Shown: one piece after another, positions 1-6,370 of the stretch
Layout: each line of letters opens with the position of its first letter
Numbering within the stretch: the first letter of the stretch is position 1
NCBI GenBank assembly: GCA_021324035.1
Contig: JAJPJU010000133.1
Location: forward strand, 1-8,588
Reading direction: 5' to 3'
Length of the DNA: 8,588 nt
Origin: Spartobacteria bacterium
Lineage (GTDB): Bacteria; Verrucomicrobiota; Verrucomicrobiia; Chthoniobacterales; UBA10450
Translations under genes and position numbers: made by a program
Notes under the pieces: generated by a model
The model's input: only the letters and a program-made list of their open reading frames with translations
Told to the model about the DNA's origin: nothing
Database searches by the model: none

Positions 1-2490
1 CAGGCCGCGCGGCAAAAACAAGCGGAAGGATGCGAGGTCGTGGTCGGAATTGTGGAAACGCACGGACGCAAGGAAACCGAAGCGTTGCTGGAAGGAATGC
101 CGATCATGCCGCGAACGCAGATCGAATATCGCGGAACAACGCTCGATGAGATGGATCTCGACGCCATCCTCACGTGGCATCCGGGTCTCGCGATTGTCGA
201 TGAGCTTGCCCACACCAACGCGCCGGGCTCGCTTCACCCGAAGCGTTACCAGGATGTGCTCGAACTGCTCGACGCCGGCATCGACGTTTATACAACGCTA
301 AATGTTCAACACGTTGCCAGTCGCAGTGATACAGTGCGACAAATTAGCGGCATCACTGTTAGCGAAACCGTCCCGGATACGGTTCTCGATCTCGCCGACG
401 AAATTATTCTGGTCGATCTCACACCGGAACAACTGCGCGCGCGCCTGGCCGAAGGAAAAGTTTATCTGGGCGAGCGGGCGGAATGGGCGGCGAAGAATTT
501 CTTCAGGGAAAGCAATCTCACGGCGTTGCGAGAAATGGCATTGCGCCTTGTGGCCGAGCATGTCGATCGCGACTTGCGCGACATTATGTCGGAGCAAAAA
601 ATCGCCGGTCCGTGGAAAAGTGGCGATCGACTTTTGGTTGCGGTCAGCGCCAGCCCGTACTCAGAAAGACTGATTCGCTACACGCGCAGGCTTGCCTCTT
701 CGATGGAGGCTTCGTGGATTGTCGCAAACATCGAGCGGCCACAACCGCTTTCGCAGCAGGAGCAGGCGCGCCTGACTCGCTATCTCGCACTTGCCCGCCA
801 GCTTGGCGCCGAAGTTCTCTCCACGCCCGGTGCGGACGTCGGCGAGGCATTATTGCGCATTGCGCGCCAACATAACGTCACTCAAATCGTGATCGGCAAA
901 TCGCTCGGCCCGCGGTGGACCTTTTGGAAGCGCGATCCTCTCCGCTGGTTGATGCGCAACAGCGGCAATATCGACATTCACATGATTCCGGCGGAGGACC
1001 CCGCTCAAGCGCGGCGTGAACCGATTGAAGAGCGTTTGGCCCGTATGCCGTGGCGCGATTTTGGAATTGCGCTCGCGATCGCGGGCGTGGTCACCGGCGT
1101 TTCGTTGGCCATTTTCGATTACACCGGCTACTGGGCTGTCGCGCTTTTCTACTTGCTGGCCGTCGTCCTGGCGGCGACCCGTTTGCGCCGATGGCCCACC
1201 CTCTTTCTGGCCGGGCTTAGCGCCGTTCTCTGGGATTTTTTGTTCATTCCGCCGCGCTTCACTTTTTACATCAGTCAATTTCAAGACTTCCTGATGTTCG
1301 GCGCCTATTTCGTGATCGCGGTGATCGTTGCGCATCAGGCCACCCAATTGCGAGAGCGTGAACAAGCCGAGCGGCGCCGGGAGGAGCGCGCAATCGCACT
1401 GTATCGATTCACTCGTTTGTTGGCTGCCAGCCGCGACCTCGATGAGGCGCTTCCGAAAATCCTGGCGCTCATCAAAGAGAGTTTCCAAGCCGACGTGGCG
1501 GTCTGGCTTTTTGATGAGAATGGTTTGTCGCGCCACTCCGCCAGCACTTTTACGCCATCCACCAAGGATGAAAGCGTCGCTACGTGGGCGTTTCAGAAAA
1601 AGCAAAGTGCTGGACGGTCCACCGACACTCTACCGGATGCCGAATCGCTTCACGTTCCACTTGTGACTGGAGACAGCGCCGAGGGAGTGGTCACCGTTCG
1701 GGTCGGGAATCCTTTAACTTTGGAACAACGCGAGTTGCTCGACGCGTTTGCCGCCCAGCTTGCGCTTTTCGTAAACAAGGAGGGCGCGCTGGAGGAGAGG
1801 CGCGCAACCCAGGTGGCGCGGCAATCCGAAAAATTGCAACACGCGCTGTTTGATTCAGTTTCCCATGAATTGAAAACTCCGCTGGCCGCGATCTCTGCTG
1901 CGCTTCAACAGCCGGAGCCGGACCGCGCCGAACTCAAACAAGCCGTCGGCCGGCTTACCCGCACGGTGGATCATCTCCTTGATGCTACACGTTTGGAGTC
2001 CGGATTGTTGCAGCCGGCGCGCGAATGGTGTGATCCCGGAGAATTATTGCGCGAGGCAATCACACAAGCGCGACTGAAGGAGAAAGCGATTAAAGTCAAT
2101 GTTGCCCCGAATCTGCCGCCGATTTCGGTGGACGCGTGCTTGATTGAGCAGGCGCTGATTTCGGTGCTGGCCAACGCCGCACTGCACGGCGCCAGTAAGC
2201 AGCCAATTGAAATCAGCGTTGCGCGGGACAACTCGACACTTGTTCTTTCTGTTGCGGATCATGGTCCAGGGTTGGTTGCCGGTGAGGAGAGCAAAGTTTT
2301 CGAGAAATTTTATCGCCGGCCCGGCACCGCGCCCGGTGGCCTCGGCCTTGGGCTCTGGATTGCGCGTCAATTGGTTGAAGCGCACGGCGGTCAGATCACT
2401 GCGCAAAATCGCGACGGCGGTGGCGCTCGTTTTTCCATTCGCCTTCCAATTGGTGAAGCGATGCGCCTCCCGGCTGAAGCGACCGCATGA
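1..2490 (+). CDS. kdpD: KdpD sensor histidine kinase (5' end outside window)
   Basis: Membrane sensor kinase of the Kdp K+/turgor two-component system, which phosphorylates KdpE. The reading frame is open from base 1, giving 829 residues. About 45-50 N-terminal residues, including the expected Walker A loop, are missing compared with the roughly 890-residue E. coli protein. Numbering from the first codon in the window: the KdpD N-terminal domain (VETHGRKETEALLEG near 18-32, VDELAHTNAPGS near 66-77, DVYTTLNVQH) runs to about 200. A UspA-like domain follows at about 209-331. Four closely packed membrane segments (DUF4118 type) lie at about 354-447, and a GAF-like region at about 468-593. The kinase core has phospho-acceptor His622 in SVSHELKTPLAAI, N-box Asn725, G1 box DHGPG (753-757), F-box VFEKFYR, and G2 box GGLGLGLWIA (779-788). 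In the N-box the first Asn position is Ser (ISVLANAALH). The gene overlaps kdpE by 4 bp (ATGA), so the two are co-transcribed. A GTG at base 40 is internal, not the start. Confidence 0.95.
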   Translation, partial: QAARQKQAEGCEVVVGIVETHGRKETEALLEGMPIMPRTQIEYRGTTLDEMDLDAILTWHPGLAIVDELAHTNAPGSLHPKRYQDVLELLDAGIDVYTTLNVQHVASRSDTVRQISGITVSETVPDTVLDLADEIILVDLTPEQLRARLAEGKVYLGERAEWAAKNFFRESNLTALREMALRLVAEHVDRDLRDIMSEQKIAGPWKSGDRLLVAVSASPYSERLIRYTRRLASSMEASWIVANIERPQPLSQQEQARLTRYLALARQLGAEVLSTPGADVGEALLRIARQHNVTQIVIGKSLGPRWTFWKRDPLRWLMRNSGNIDIHMIPAEDPAQARREPIEERLARMPWRDFGIALAIAGVVTGVSLAIFDYTGYWAVALFYLLAVVLAATRLRRWPTLFLAGLSAVLWDFLFIPPRFTFYISQFQDFLMFGAYFVIAVIVAHQATQLREREQAERRREERAIALYRFTRLLAASRDLDEALPKILALIKESFQADVAVWLFDENGLSRHSASTFTPSTKDESVATWAFQKKQSAGRSTDTLPDAESLHVPLVTGDSAEGVVTVRVGNPLTLEQRELLDAFAAQLALFVNKEGALEERRATQVARQSEKLQHALFDSVSHELKTPLAAISAALQQPEPDRAELKQAVGRLTRTVDHLLDATRLESGLLQPAREWCDPGELLREAITQARLKEKAIKVNVAPNLPPISVDACLIEQALISVLANAALHGASKQPIEISVARDNSTLVLSVADHGPGLVAGEESKVFEKFYRRPGTAPGGLGLGLWIARQLVEAHGGQITAQNRDGGGARFSIRLPIGEAMRLPAEATA

Positions 2491-3173
2491 AACCAATCGC
2501 GCTAATTGTCGATGATGAGGTTCAGATTCGCCGGTTGCTGCGGGTTGCGCTGGAAAACGAAAATTACCAAGTGCACGAAGCCGAGACGGGCGGGCAAGCC
2601 TTGGTCGAAATCGCAAACCGAAAGCCGGCGGTCATTCTTCTCGATCTCGGATTGCCGGACATGGATGGCTTGGAGGTCTTAAAGCGCTTGCGCGAATGGA
2701 GCGAAGTGCCAGTGCTGATTTTATCCGTGCGCGACGACGAAGAGGGCAAAGTAGCGGCGCTCGATGCGGGCGCGGACGATTACGTTACCAAACCTTTCAG
2801 TTCTGTTGAGTTGCTCGCTCGTCTACGCGCTGCTCAACGAAAGACCCGGCCACCTGAAGAAGTTTCTGTTTTTAAATCCGGCGACCTGACTGTCGATCTT
2901 ACCGCGCATGTCGTTACCCGTGCTAACAAAGAAGTGAAACTCACCGCTACCGAGTACGCGCTTCTGCGGCTGTTTGTAAAACATCCCGGACGCGTTCTGA
3001 CTCATCGCTATATCTTGCGCGAGATTTGGGGCCCGAAATCAGAGGACCATCGACAGTATCTTCGCGTTTATGTGACGCATTTGCGACAGAAAATCGAAGC
3101 CGATCCCGCCAAGCCGCGCCTGATCAGGACTGAATCCGGGATCGGTTATCGTTTCAATCCCGCCGATTTTTAA
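2487..3173 (+). CDS. kdpE: KdpE OmpR-family response regulator
   Basis: Cytoplasmic transcription factor, 228 residues, the normal length for KdpE. The receiver domain (about 4-118) shows the acidic pair Asp9/Asp10, phospho-acceptor Asp53 in LLDLGLPD, switch Ser80, and Lys102 in TKPF. The C-terminal winged-helix DNA-binding domain (about 128-226) has the OmpR/PhoB pattern LTATEYALL, GRVLTHRYILREIWG, YLRVYVTHLRQKIE and the hairpin TESGIGYRF. In known systems phosphorylated KdpE activates kdpFABC. The ATG start overlaps the kdpD stop as ATGA, and no Shine-Dalgarno is visible, which suggests translational coupling. The pairing with kdpD and the match in both domains make the identification firm. 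The stop is followed by only 31 bp before the convergent crcB stop, and I see no clear terminator there. Confidence 0.94.
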   Translation: MKPIALIVDDEVQIRRLLRVALENENYQVHEAETGGQALVEIANRKPAVILLDLGLPDMDGLEVLKRLREWSEVPVLILSVRDDEEGKVAALDAGADDYVTKPFSSVELLARLRAAQRKTRPPEEVSVFKSGDLTVDLTAHVVTRANKEVKLTATEYALLRLFVKHPGRVLTHRYILREIWGPKSEDHRQYLRVYVTHLRQKIEADPAKPRLIRTESGIGYRFNPADF

Positions 3174-3204
3174 AACCACTGAATAGTTGTAAGGGTCGAC
3201 CGAA

Positions 3205-3606
3205 TCAGTGATGCGGTGGCCAGAATTGGTCGATCAATTTGATGCCGGCAACGACCGCGCCTAAGGCGCATATCACACTGAGCATCACGTACGCGGCAGC
3301 AACCGAGAGCAGTCCACGCCTTAGAAGAAAAACGCTTTCATAGCCAAACGCGGAAAACGTGGTGAACCCGCCGAGCACTCCGGTGAACAGGAGCAGGCGG
3401 ATTGAAGAGGAGAACAAATCGTGGTGCTCCGCCAGCGCGGCGAGCAGACCGATCACGAAACAGCCGATGACGTTAACGCTGAACGTGCTTATCGGGAAAT
3501 CCCACCCCTGGGTGTGATGCAATGCGAAACCGCCAAGTTTGTAGCGCAGGATTGAACCGAGCGCCCCGCCGAAACCAACAATAAGGATCTGTTTTAATCC
3601 GAGCAT
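3205..3606 (-). CDS. crcB: CrcB/FluC fluoride channel
   Basis: Small four-helix inner-membrane protein of 133 residues that lets fluoride leave the cell. Family motifs are all present: GGALGSILRY (13-22) in the first helix, the STFSVNVIGCF segment with the pore Asn45, and the signature GVLGGFTTFSAF (76-87). The last contains the two Phe-box positions (F81, F84) and the Gly/Thr residues of the central Na+ site. Only one copy is seen, so it probably works as a dual-topology homodimer, whereas some bacteria use two paralogous subunits. The ATG is preceded by the clearest Shine-Dalgarno in the window. It runs convergently to kdpE and has no evident functional link with it. No fluoride riboswitch is recognisable upstream. 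Confidence 0.95.
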   Translation of the reverse strand: MLGLKQILIVGFGGALGSILRYKLGGFALHHTQGWDFPISTFSVNVIGCFVIGLLAALAEHHDLFSSSIRLLLFTGVLGGFTTFSAFGYESVFLLRRGLLSVAAAYVMLSVICALGAVVAGIKLIDQFWPPHH

Positions 3607-3613
3607 AAATGAT

Positions 3614-3618
3614 CTCCT
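3614..3618 (-). promoter_or_regulatory. Shine-Dalgarno of crcB
   Basis: AGGAG on the minus strand lies 7 nt before the crcB ATG, which fixes that start. It stands out because the other starts in this window have weak or no visible Shine-Dalgarno. Confidence 0.75.
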
Positions 3619-3622
3619 GGTG

Positions 3623-3675
3623 GGTAGCGGCGATTGACCTCAACTGCCATGGCCGTTCGGTGAACGGCCGCTACC
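3623..3675. repeat. Nested inverted repeat, REP-like
   Basis: The element lies in the 184-bp gap between crcB and the next minus-strand gene. The outer arms GGTAGCGGC (3623-3631) and GCCGCTACC (3667-3675) are perfect 9-bp complements. Inside, GGCCGTTC (3651-3658) and GAACGGCC (3662-3669) form a perfect 8-bp hairpin with a GGT loop. The right-hand arms overlap by 3 bases, so the two stems compete or form a branched fold. No T-run follows on either strand, so an intrinsic terminator is unlikely. The form suits a dispersed REP/MITE-like palindrome, but only one copy is visible here. I see no gene or other signal in the rest of the gap (3676-3790). Confidence 0.6.
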
Positions 3676-3790
3676 ATTATTCAGGAGTCATCAGCTTGGT
3701 CGCGGTTCTCTTCGTTTTGCGGAGAAGGCAAACTCCATTGCCCGGTCGAACGTAGCTGGGCGCGATGGTCGCGCAAGTGATTAACGAACG

Positions 3791-4348
3791 TTACGAACCG
3801 AATTTTGCGTAGACCGCCACCAGCGGATAAAAACAGCGATATTTGCTGTGATAGTCGCTTACGAATCCGTCCTTGGTGCGGATTTCAACGTGGCCGCGGA
3901 TTCCGTTGCGATAAACTAACACCGCTCCGACCGGCGCGGCGTAGGGATCGTGGATTGGCAGTCGTTTAAAACCGTAGGTGCGCATTAATTCGTCTCCGGC
4001 TTCGGCTGCGTAAGCGGTTTTTGGATATGAACTGATAATTCCGGCCGAGAACAGAGCGTGTTTCACATAGTGCCAGCACTGTCCTCCGGAGTGAGCATTC
4101 GCCCGCTCCTGCGCCAGCGTTGCGGCCTGCCTGAGTTTGGGATCAATGCGCGGATCGATTTTCGCGAAAGGATGAACGATCGGCTTCGCCCAATATTGGT
4201 GGATGATTTTGACTGAGCTGACCCGGCCTGTCGAATCGCGGTAAACAAACTTTTTGGTCGATTGTTCGAGCCCGTCAGCGCGAATGGCCGACGAGCCAAG
4301 AGCGAATCCACCCACAATTAAAATGGCCAAGGCGAGGGAGCGTCGCAC
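3791..4348 (-). CDS. Exported CHAP/NlpC-P60-like Cys-His protein (copy A)
   Basis: Predicted exported protein of 185 residues; family not firmly recognised. A signal peptide (MRRSLALAILIVGGFALGSS..., probable cleavage after AIRA near residue 24) precedes a mature domain of about 160 residues. Features resembling Cys-His peptidoglycan amidases/endopeptidases are Cys91 at the start of a helix (QCWHYVKHAL) and, about 60 residues later, PVGAVLVY followed by GHVEIRTKDGF with His153. Glu155 or Asp165 could be the third catalytic residue. Ahead of the cysteine is a strongly conserved segment, PFAKIDP..IDPKLR..AT (60-76) and ERANAHS (81-87), shared with the copy at 5810-6370. By eye about 60% of core residues match that copy. 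The start is GTG; it is chosen because it supplies the Arg-Arg n-region of the signal peptide, and no Shine-Dalgarno is evident. The gene is divergent from the 3D-domain gene beginning at 4547. Activity is inferred; an inactive or binding role is possible. Confidence 0.72.
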   Translation of the reverse strand: MRRSLALAILIVGGFALGSSAIRADGLEQSTKKFVYRDSTGRVSSVKIIHQYWAKPIVHPFAKIDPRIDPKLRQAATLAQERANAHSGGQCWHYVKHALFSAGIISSYPKTAYAAEAGDELMRTYGFKRLPIHDPYAAPVGAVLVYRNGIRGHVEIRTKDGFVSDYHSKYRCFYPLVAVYAKFGS

Positions 4349-4385
4349 GGCGATGTTAAATCGCAGGGAATATGCCAGTTCGCAA

Positions 4386-4406
4386 GGGAAAACTAAGATT
4401 TTTCCC
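4386..4406. repeat. Inverted repeat GGGAAAA / TTTTCCC
   Basis: Perfect 7-bp arms (4386-4392 and 4400-4406) around a 7-nt loop. The right arm can alternatively pair with GGAAAAA at 4430-4436. The left arm can alternatively pair with GTTTTCC at 4508-4514. This gives a set of mutually exclusive stems that could be chance in A/T-rich DNA or a regulatory fold. Confidence 0.4.
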
Positions 4407-4487
4407 TAGGCACTTCGCAGATTCTCCGAGGAAAAATTTGCATTAATTTGGGAACCGGCTTAAGGGTCAGCCCCGATTCATAATCAA

Positions 4488-4512
4488 AAAACCCGCTTAT
4501 TCCGTGGGTTTT
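4488..4512. repeat. Inverted repeat AAAACCC / GGGTTTT, terminator-like
   Basis: Perfect 7-bp arms (4488-4494 and 4506-4512) around an 11-nt loop, 34 bp before the ATG of the first 3D gene. The right arm ends in TTTT and the left arm starts with a run of six A, so each strand presents a short stem ending in T. It could be a weak attenuator in the leader of the 3D genes. The stem has only three G-C pairs. Confidence 0.35.
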
Positions 4513-4546
4513 CCATCGAATACTCGTTAGGGCGAGTTCGTCAGAT

Positions 4547-5149
4547 ATGGGTATAAAAATTAATATAACAGCGTTTGCGTTTATTTTTTTGAGCGCGGCG
4601 TCGCTTTTCGCGCGTGAGGAATCAATCCTCGCGCGCATTACTGTGTACTGGCCCGGGGAGGGTCAGCTTCGGGCCTGTTCCAACGGCGTGCGCCTGCGAA
4701 CCGGCCATGTTGCCGTCGATCCGAAACGGATTCCGTACGGTAGTCACGTGATTTTTCCGGATGCGGAATGTGTGGCAGTGGACAGTGGACCCGGTGTGGT
4801 AAATCGCACCGCCGCCCGTGCCTGCGCCCGCACTGCTGCTCAGCGGGAGGCCATTGTCATCGACCGCTTTTTTGAGTCGAAGGCATCGGCGCTGTCCTGG
4901 GCGGGAGCTCATCCACAATATATGACCGTGCGCGTGCAATCAGCGGAGTCAGCGCGTCGTCTTGCCGAAACCATGACCGCTGACGGCACGCCAAAGGCTG
5001 GCCCTGGCAACAAAGTTCCTGCGAGCACCGCAAAGACTCCGGCAACGAAGCGGCGGGTTGGCGAGGCGTCTTTGCCGGAATTCGATTCAACGAAAATGGA
5101 ACTTCATTTGTCGCTCGATTCCGTTTTGCGGTCAGTCCGCCGAACCTGA
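4547..5149 (+). CDS. Exported 3D-domain double-psi beta-barrel protein 1
   Basis: Exported protein of 200 residues. A signal peptide (MGIKINITAFAFIFLSAASLFA, cleavage after residue 22) leads into a 3D domain at about 27-131. The domain opens with ARITVYW and carries the three family aspartates: Asp58 in AVDPKRIPYGS, Asp79 in AVDSG, and Asp106 in IVIDRFFE. It closes with ALSWAGAHPQYMTVRV, which fits the usual A..WG..V.V ending. 3D proteins share the barrel of the MltA and YuiC lytic transglycosylases, which cut peptidoglycan glycan strands, so a wall-cleaving role is inferred. About 17 extra residues (RTAARACARTAAQ) sit between the second and third Asp compared with the usual DTGGAIKGNRID spacing. 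The tail (about 145-200) is Ala/Pro/Lys-rich and then ends with a possible amphipathic helix. It has three cysteines (44, 75, 93), against one in its paralogue. It is followed after 1 bp by the second 3D gene, with which it is surely co-transcribed. Confidence 0.8.
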   Translation: MGIKINITAFAFIFLSAASLFAREESILARITVYWPGEGQLRACSNGVRLRTGHVAVDPKRIPYGSHVIFPDAECVAVDSGPGVVNRTAARACARTAAQREAIVIDRFFESKASALSWAGAHPQYMTVRVQSAESARRLAETMTADGTPKAGPGNKVPASTAKTPATKRRVGEASLPEFDSTKMELHLSLDSVLRSVRRT

Positions 5150-5150
5150 C

Positions 5151-5750
5151 ATGAAACGCCTTGTTCTGGTTTTACTTCTGGGCTCAGTCGGCGCCGCGCA
5201 GGCTTATTATCGCGACAATTCCCTGTTTGCTCGCATCACAGTTTATTGGGCCCACGGCGGCCACGGAGCGGATCAATACAGCCGTCAGCACAAGTCGGCC
5301 ACTGGAACGCGATTGCAACAGGGGCAGTGCGCGGTTGATCCGAGAAAAATTCCATATGGCAGCAAAGTAGTGATGCCGGACGGCTCGACTCTCAACGCGG
5401 TCGATACCGGCAGCGCGGTTCGAAATCGCAAAGCCGCCCGTAAATCGGGCCGTACGATCAGCGAGAAAAACGCGATCGTGATCGACAAATTCTTCGAGAC
5501 CAAACATCAGGCATTGATGTGGGCGAATTCGAATCCGCCTTTCGTCAGCGTGAAAGTGATTCCGCCGGGCGCTCCGGCGGTTGCGAAACCAAATATCACA
5601 AATTCCCAACCGATTGCGCTGGGGTCTCAAGCTCCGGCAAAGCCAACTGGAGCAGCTGCTTCGGGCCCGATGACGATTGTGAGTAACGGTCCGGCGACGG
5701 GTCCGACTGGCGGAATTATCCGGAACCCATTGGGCCGGCTAGGCCGCTAG
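5151..5750 (+). CDS. Exported 3D-domain double-psi beta-barrel protein 2
   Basis: Exported protein of 199 residues, paralogue of the preceding gene. The frame is open further upstream to 5058, but the ATG at 5151 is chosen because it starts a clean signal peptide (MKRLVLVLLLGSVGAAQA, cleavage after residue 18) and lies 1 bp after the previous stop. The 3D domain (about 24-136) has ARITVYW, TGTRLQQGQCAVDPRKIPYGS with Asp63, AVDTGSAV with Asp85, IVIDKFFE with Asp112, and the ending ALMWANSNPPFVSVKV. The same insertion between the second and third Asp is present (RNRKAARKSGRTISEKN), rich in basic residues. The tail after 137 is a low-complexity Pro/Ala/Gly/Asn/Thr stretch, probably disordered, ending RNPLGRLGR. 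Cutting of glycan strands is inferred from the fold, as for the first copy. No Shine-Dalgarno precedes the ATG, consistent with translational coupling. Confidence 0.82.
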   Translation: MKRLVLVLLLGSVGAAQAYYRDNSLFARITVYWAHGGHGADQYSRQHKSATGTRLQQGQCAVDPRKIPYGSKVVMPDGSTLNAVDTGSAVRNRKAARKSGRTISEKNAIVIDKFFETKHQALMWANSNPPFVSVKVIPPGAPAVAKPNITNSQPIALGSQAPAKPTGAAASGPMTIVSNGPATGPTGGIIRNPLGRLGR

Positions 5751-5786
5751 AAACACATCGAGGGTTCGGAAAGGTTAACCGGCTTC

Positions 5787-5804
5787 GTCCCGCGGCCGCG
5801 GGAC
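5787..5804. repeat. Perfect 18-bp GC palindrome
   Basis: GTCCCGCGGCCGCGGGAC is a perfect palindrome in the 59-bp gap between the convergent stops of the second 3D gene and copy B of the Cys-His gene. It can fold as a 7-bp stem with a GGCC loop. No T-run directly follows on either strand, so a classic intrinsic terminator is doubtful. It may still stop or stabilise both converging transcripts, or be a dispersed palindromic element. An 8-bp palindrome GGTTAACC lies just left of it (5773-5780). Confidence 0.55.
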
Positions 5805-5809
5805 TGCGA

Positions 5810-6370
5810 TTACATTTTCGAGTAAACGCCGATCAACGGACGAGGGGAAGGGATCTTCGAACGAAAATCGCTCGCGAAACCGTTTTTGGTCCTGATCTCA
5901 ATATGACCAGCGCCATGCTTGTTATTGTAAACGAGCACTGATCCAACCGGAGCCTTGTAGGGATCCCTTACGGACAATTTTTTGAAGCCGTATTTATTTA
6001 CTAACTCACCTGCCGCATCCTTGGCATTGACCGTTTTTGGGTATGAAGTGACCGCGCCTGAGGCCAGTAACGCTTCTTTCACGTAATGCCAGCATTGCTC
6101 GCGGGAGTGGGCGTTGGCGCGCTCTTCCGCAATCGTCGCCGCCTTGCGCAATTTTGGATCAATCGACGGATCGATCTTCGCGAACGGCTGAACGATTTTC
6201 TTCGGGGCGTATTTGGTGATGATCTCTGCGGAGTCGCTTTTGCCGTTGGCGTCTTTAAAAGTGAATTTGGATTTCGGGGAGGCCAGCATCTGGCCGTGAG
6301 CAACGCTCGCGGCGAGCAAAAAGGATCCGGCGATGGCTAGGAGGCGGGGGAATGAGTCGGTTTTACCCAT
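5810..6370 (-). CDS. Exported CHAP/NlpC-P60-like Cys-His protein (copy B)
   Basis: Predicted exported protein of 186 residues, paralogue of the gene at 3791-4348. The signal peptide (MGKTDSFPRLLAIAGSFLLAASVAHG, cleavage near 26) is unlike that of copy A, whereas the mature domain is closely similar. Shared blocks are PFAKIDPSIDPKLR (62-75), ERANAHS (83-89), QCWHYVKEAL with Cys93, SYPKT, KYGFK, DPYKAPVGSVLVY (136-148), and GHIEIRTKNGF with His156. Cys93 is the only cysteine in the whole protein, so it is not kept for a disulfide, and this supports a catalytic role. One residue is inserted before GHIEI relative to copy A. The gene converges on the second 3D gene with a 59-bp gap. The ATG has only a weak GGGG about 10 nt upstream. 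Peptidoglycan amidase/endopeptidase activity is the leading inference; the family name is uncertain. Confidence 0.74.
   Translation of the reverse strand: MGKTDSFPRLLAIAGSFLLAASVAHGQMLASPKSKFTFKDANGKSDSAEIITKYAPKKIVQPFAKIDPSIDPKLRKAATIAEERANAHSREQCWHYVKEALLASGAVTSYPKTVNAKDAAGELVNKYGFKKLSVRDPYKAPVGSVLVYNNKHGAGHIEIRTKNGFASDFRSKIPSPRPLIGVYSKM

Larger units (their letters stand above)
4349..4546. promoter_or_regulatory. Divergent intergenic region with hairpins
   Basis: This 198-bp A/T-richer spacer separates the GTG of copy A from the ATG of the first 3D gene, so it must hold both promoters. I cannot assign -35/-10 boxes with confidence. It contains two short perfect inverted repeats, listed separately. 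The + strand leader has only an AGGG about 15 nt before the ATG at 4547, too far for a normal Shine-Dalgarno. Confidence 0.5.

Noticed and set aside
850..1605. Long minus-strand frame opposite kdpD
   Set aside because: It has no recognisable domain and lies wholly antisense to conserved KdpD domains, so it is a shadow frame.
40..2490. Complete kdpD starting at the GTG at base 40
   Set aside because: The frame is open to base 1 and the upstream residues (…EGCEVVVGIVETHG) match the internal KdpD sequence. The Walker A region is missing, so the gene is cut by the window edge.
3177..3210. Terminator between kdpE and crcB
   Set aside because: CACTGA/TCAGTG is only a 6-bp pair with a 22-nt loop, partly inside crcB, and lacks a T-run.
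3607..3790. Fluoride riboswitch upstream of crcB
   Set aside because: Many crcB genes have one, but the minus-strand leader shows only the nested inverted repeat. The conserved GGNGATGG-type start and pseudoknot pattern are not recognisable.
5058..5750. Longer 3D protein 2 starting at 5058
   Set aside because: The extra 31 residues overlap the previous gene, are not signal-like and hide a clean signal peptide that starts at 5151.
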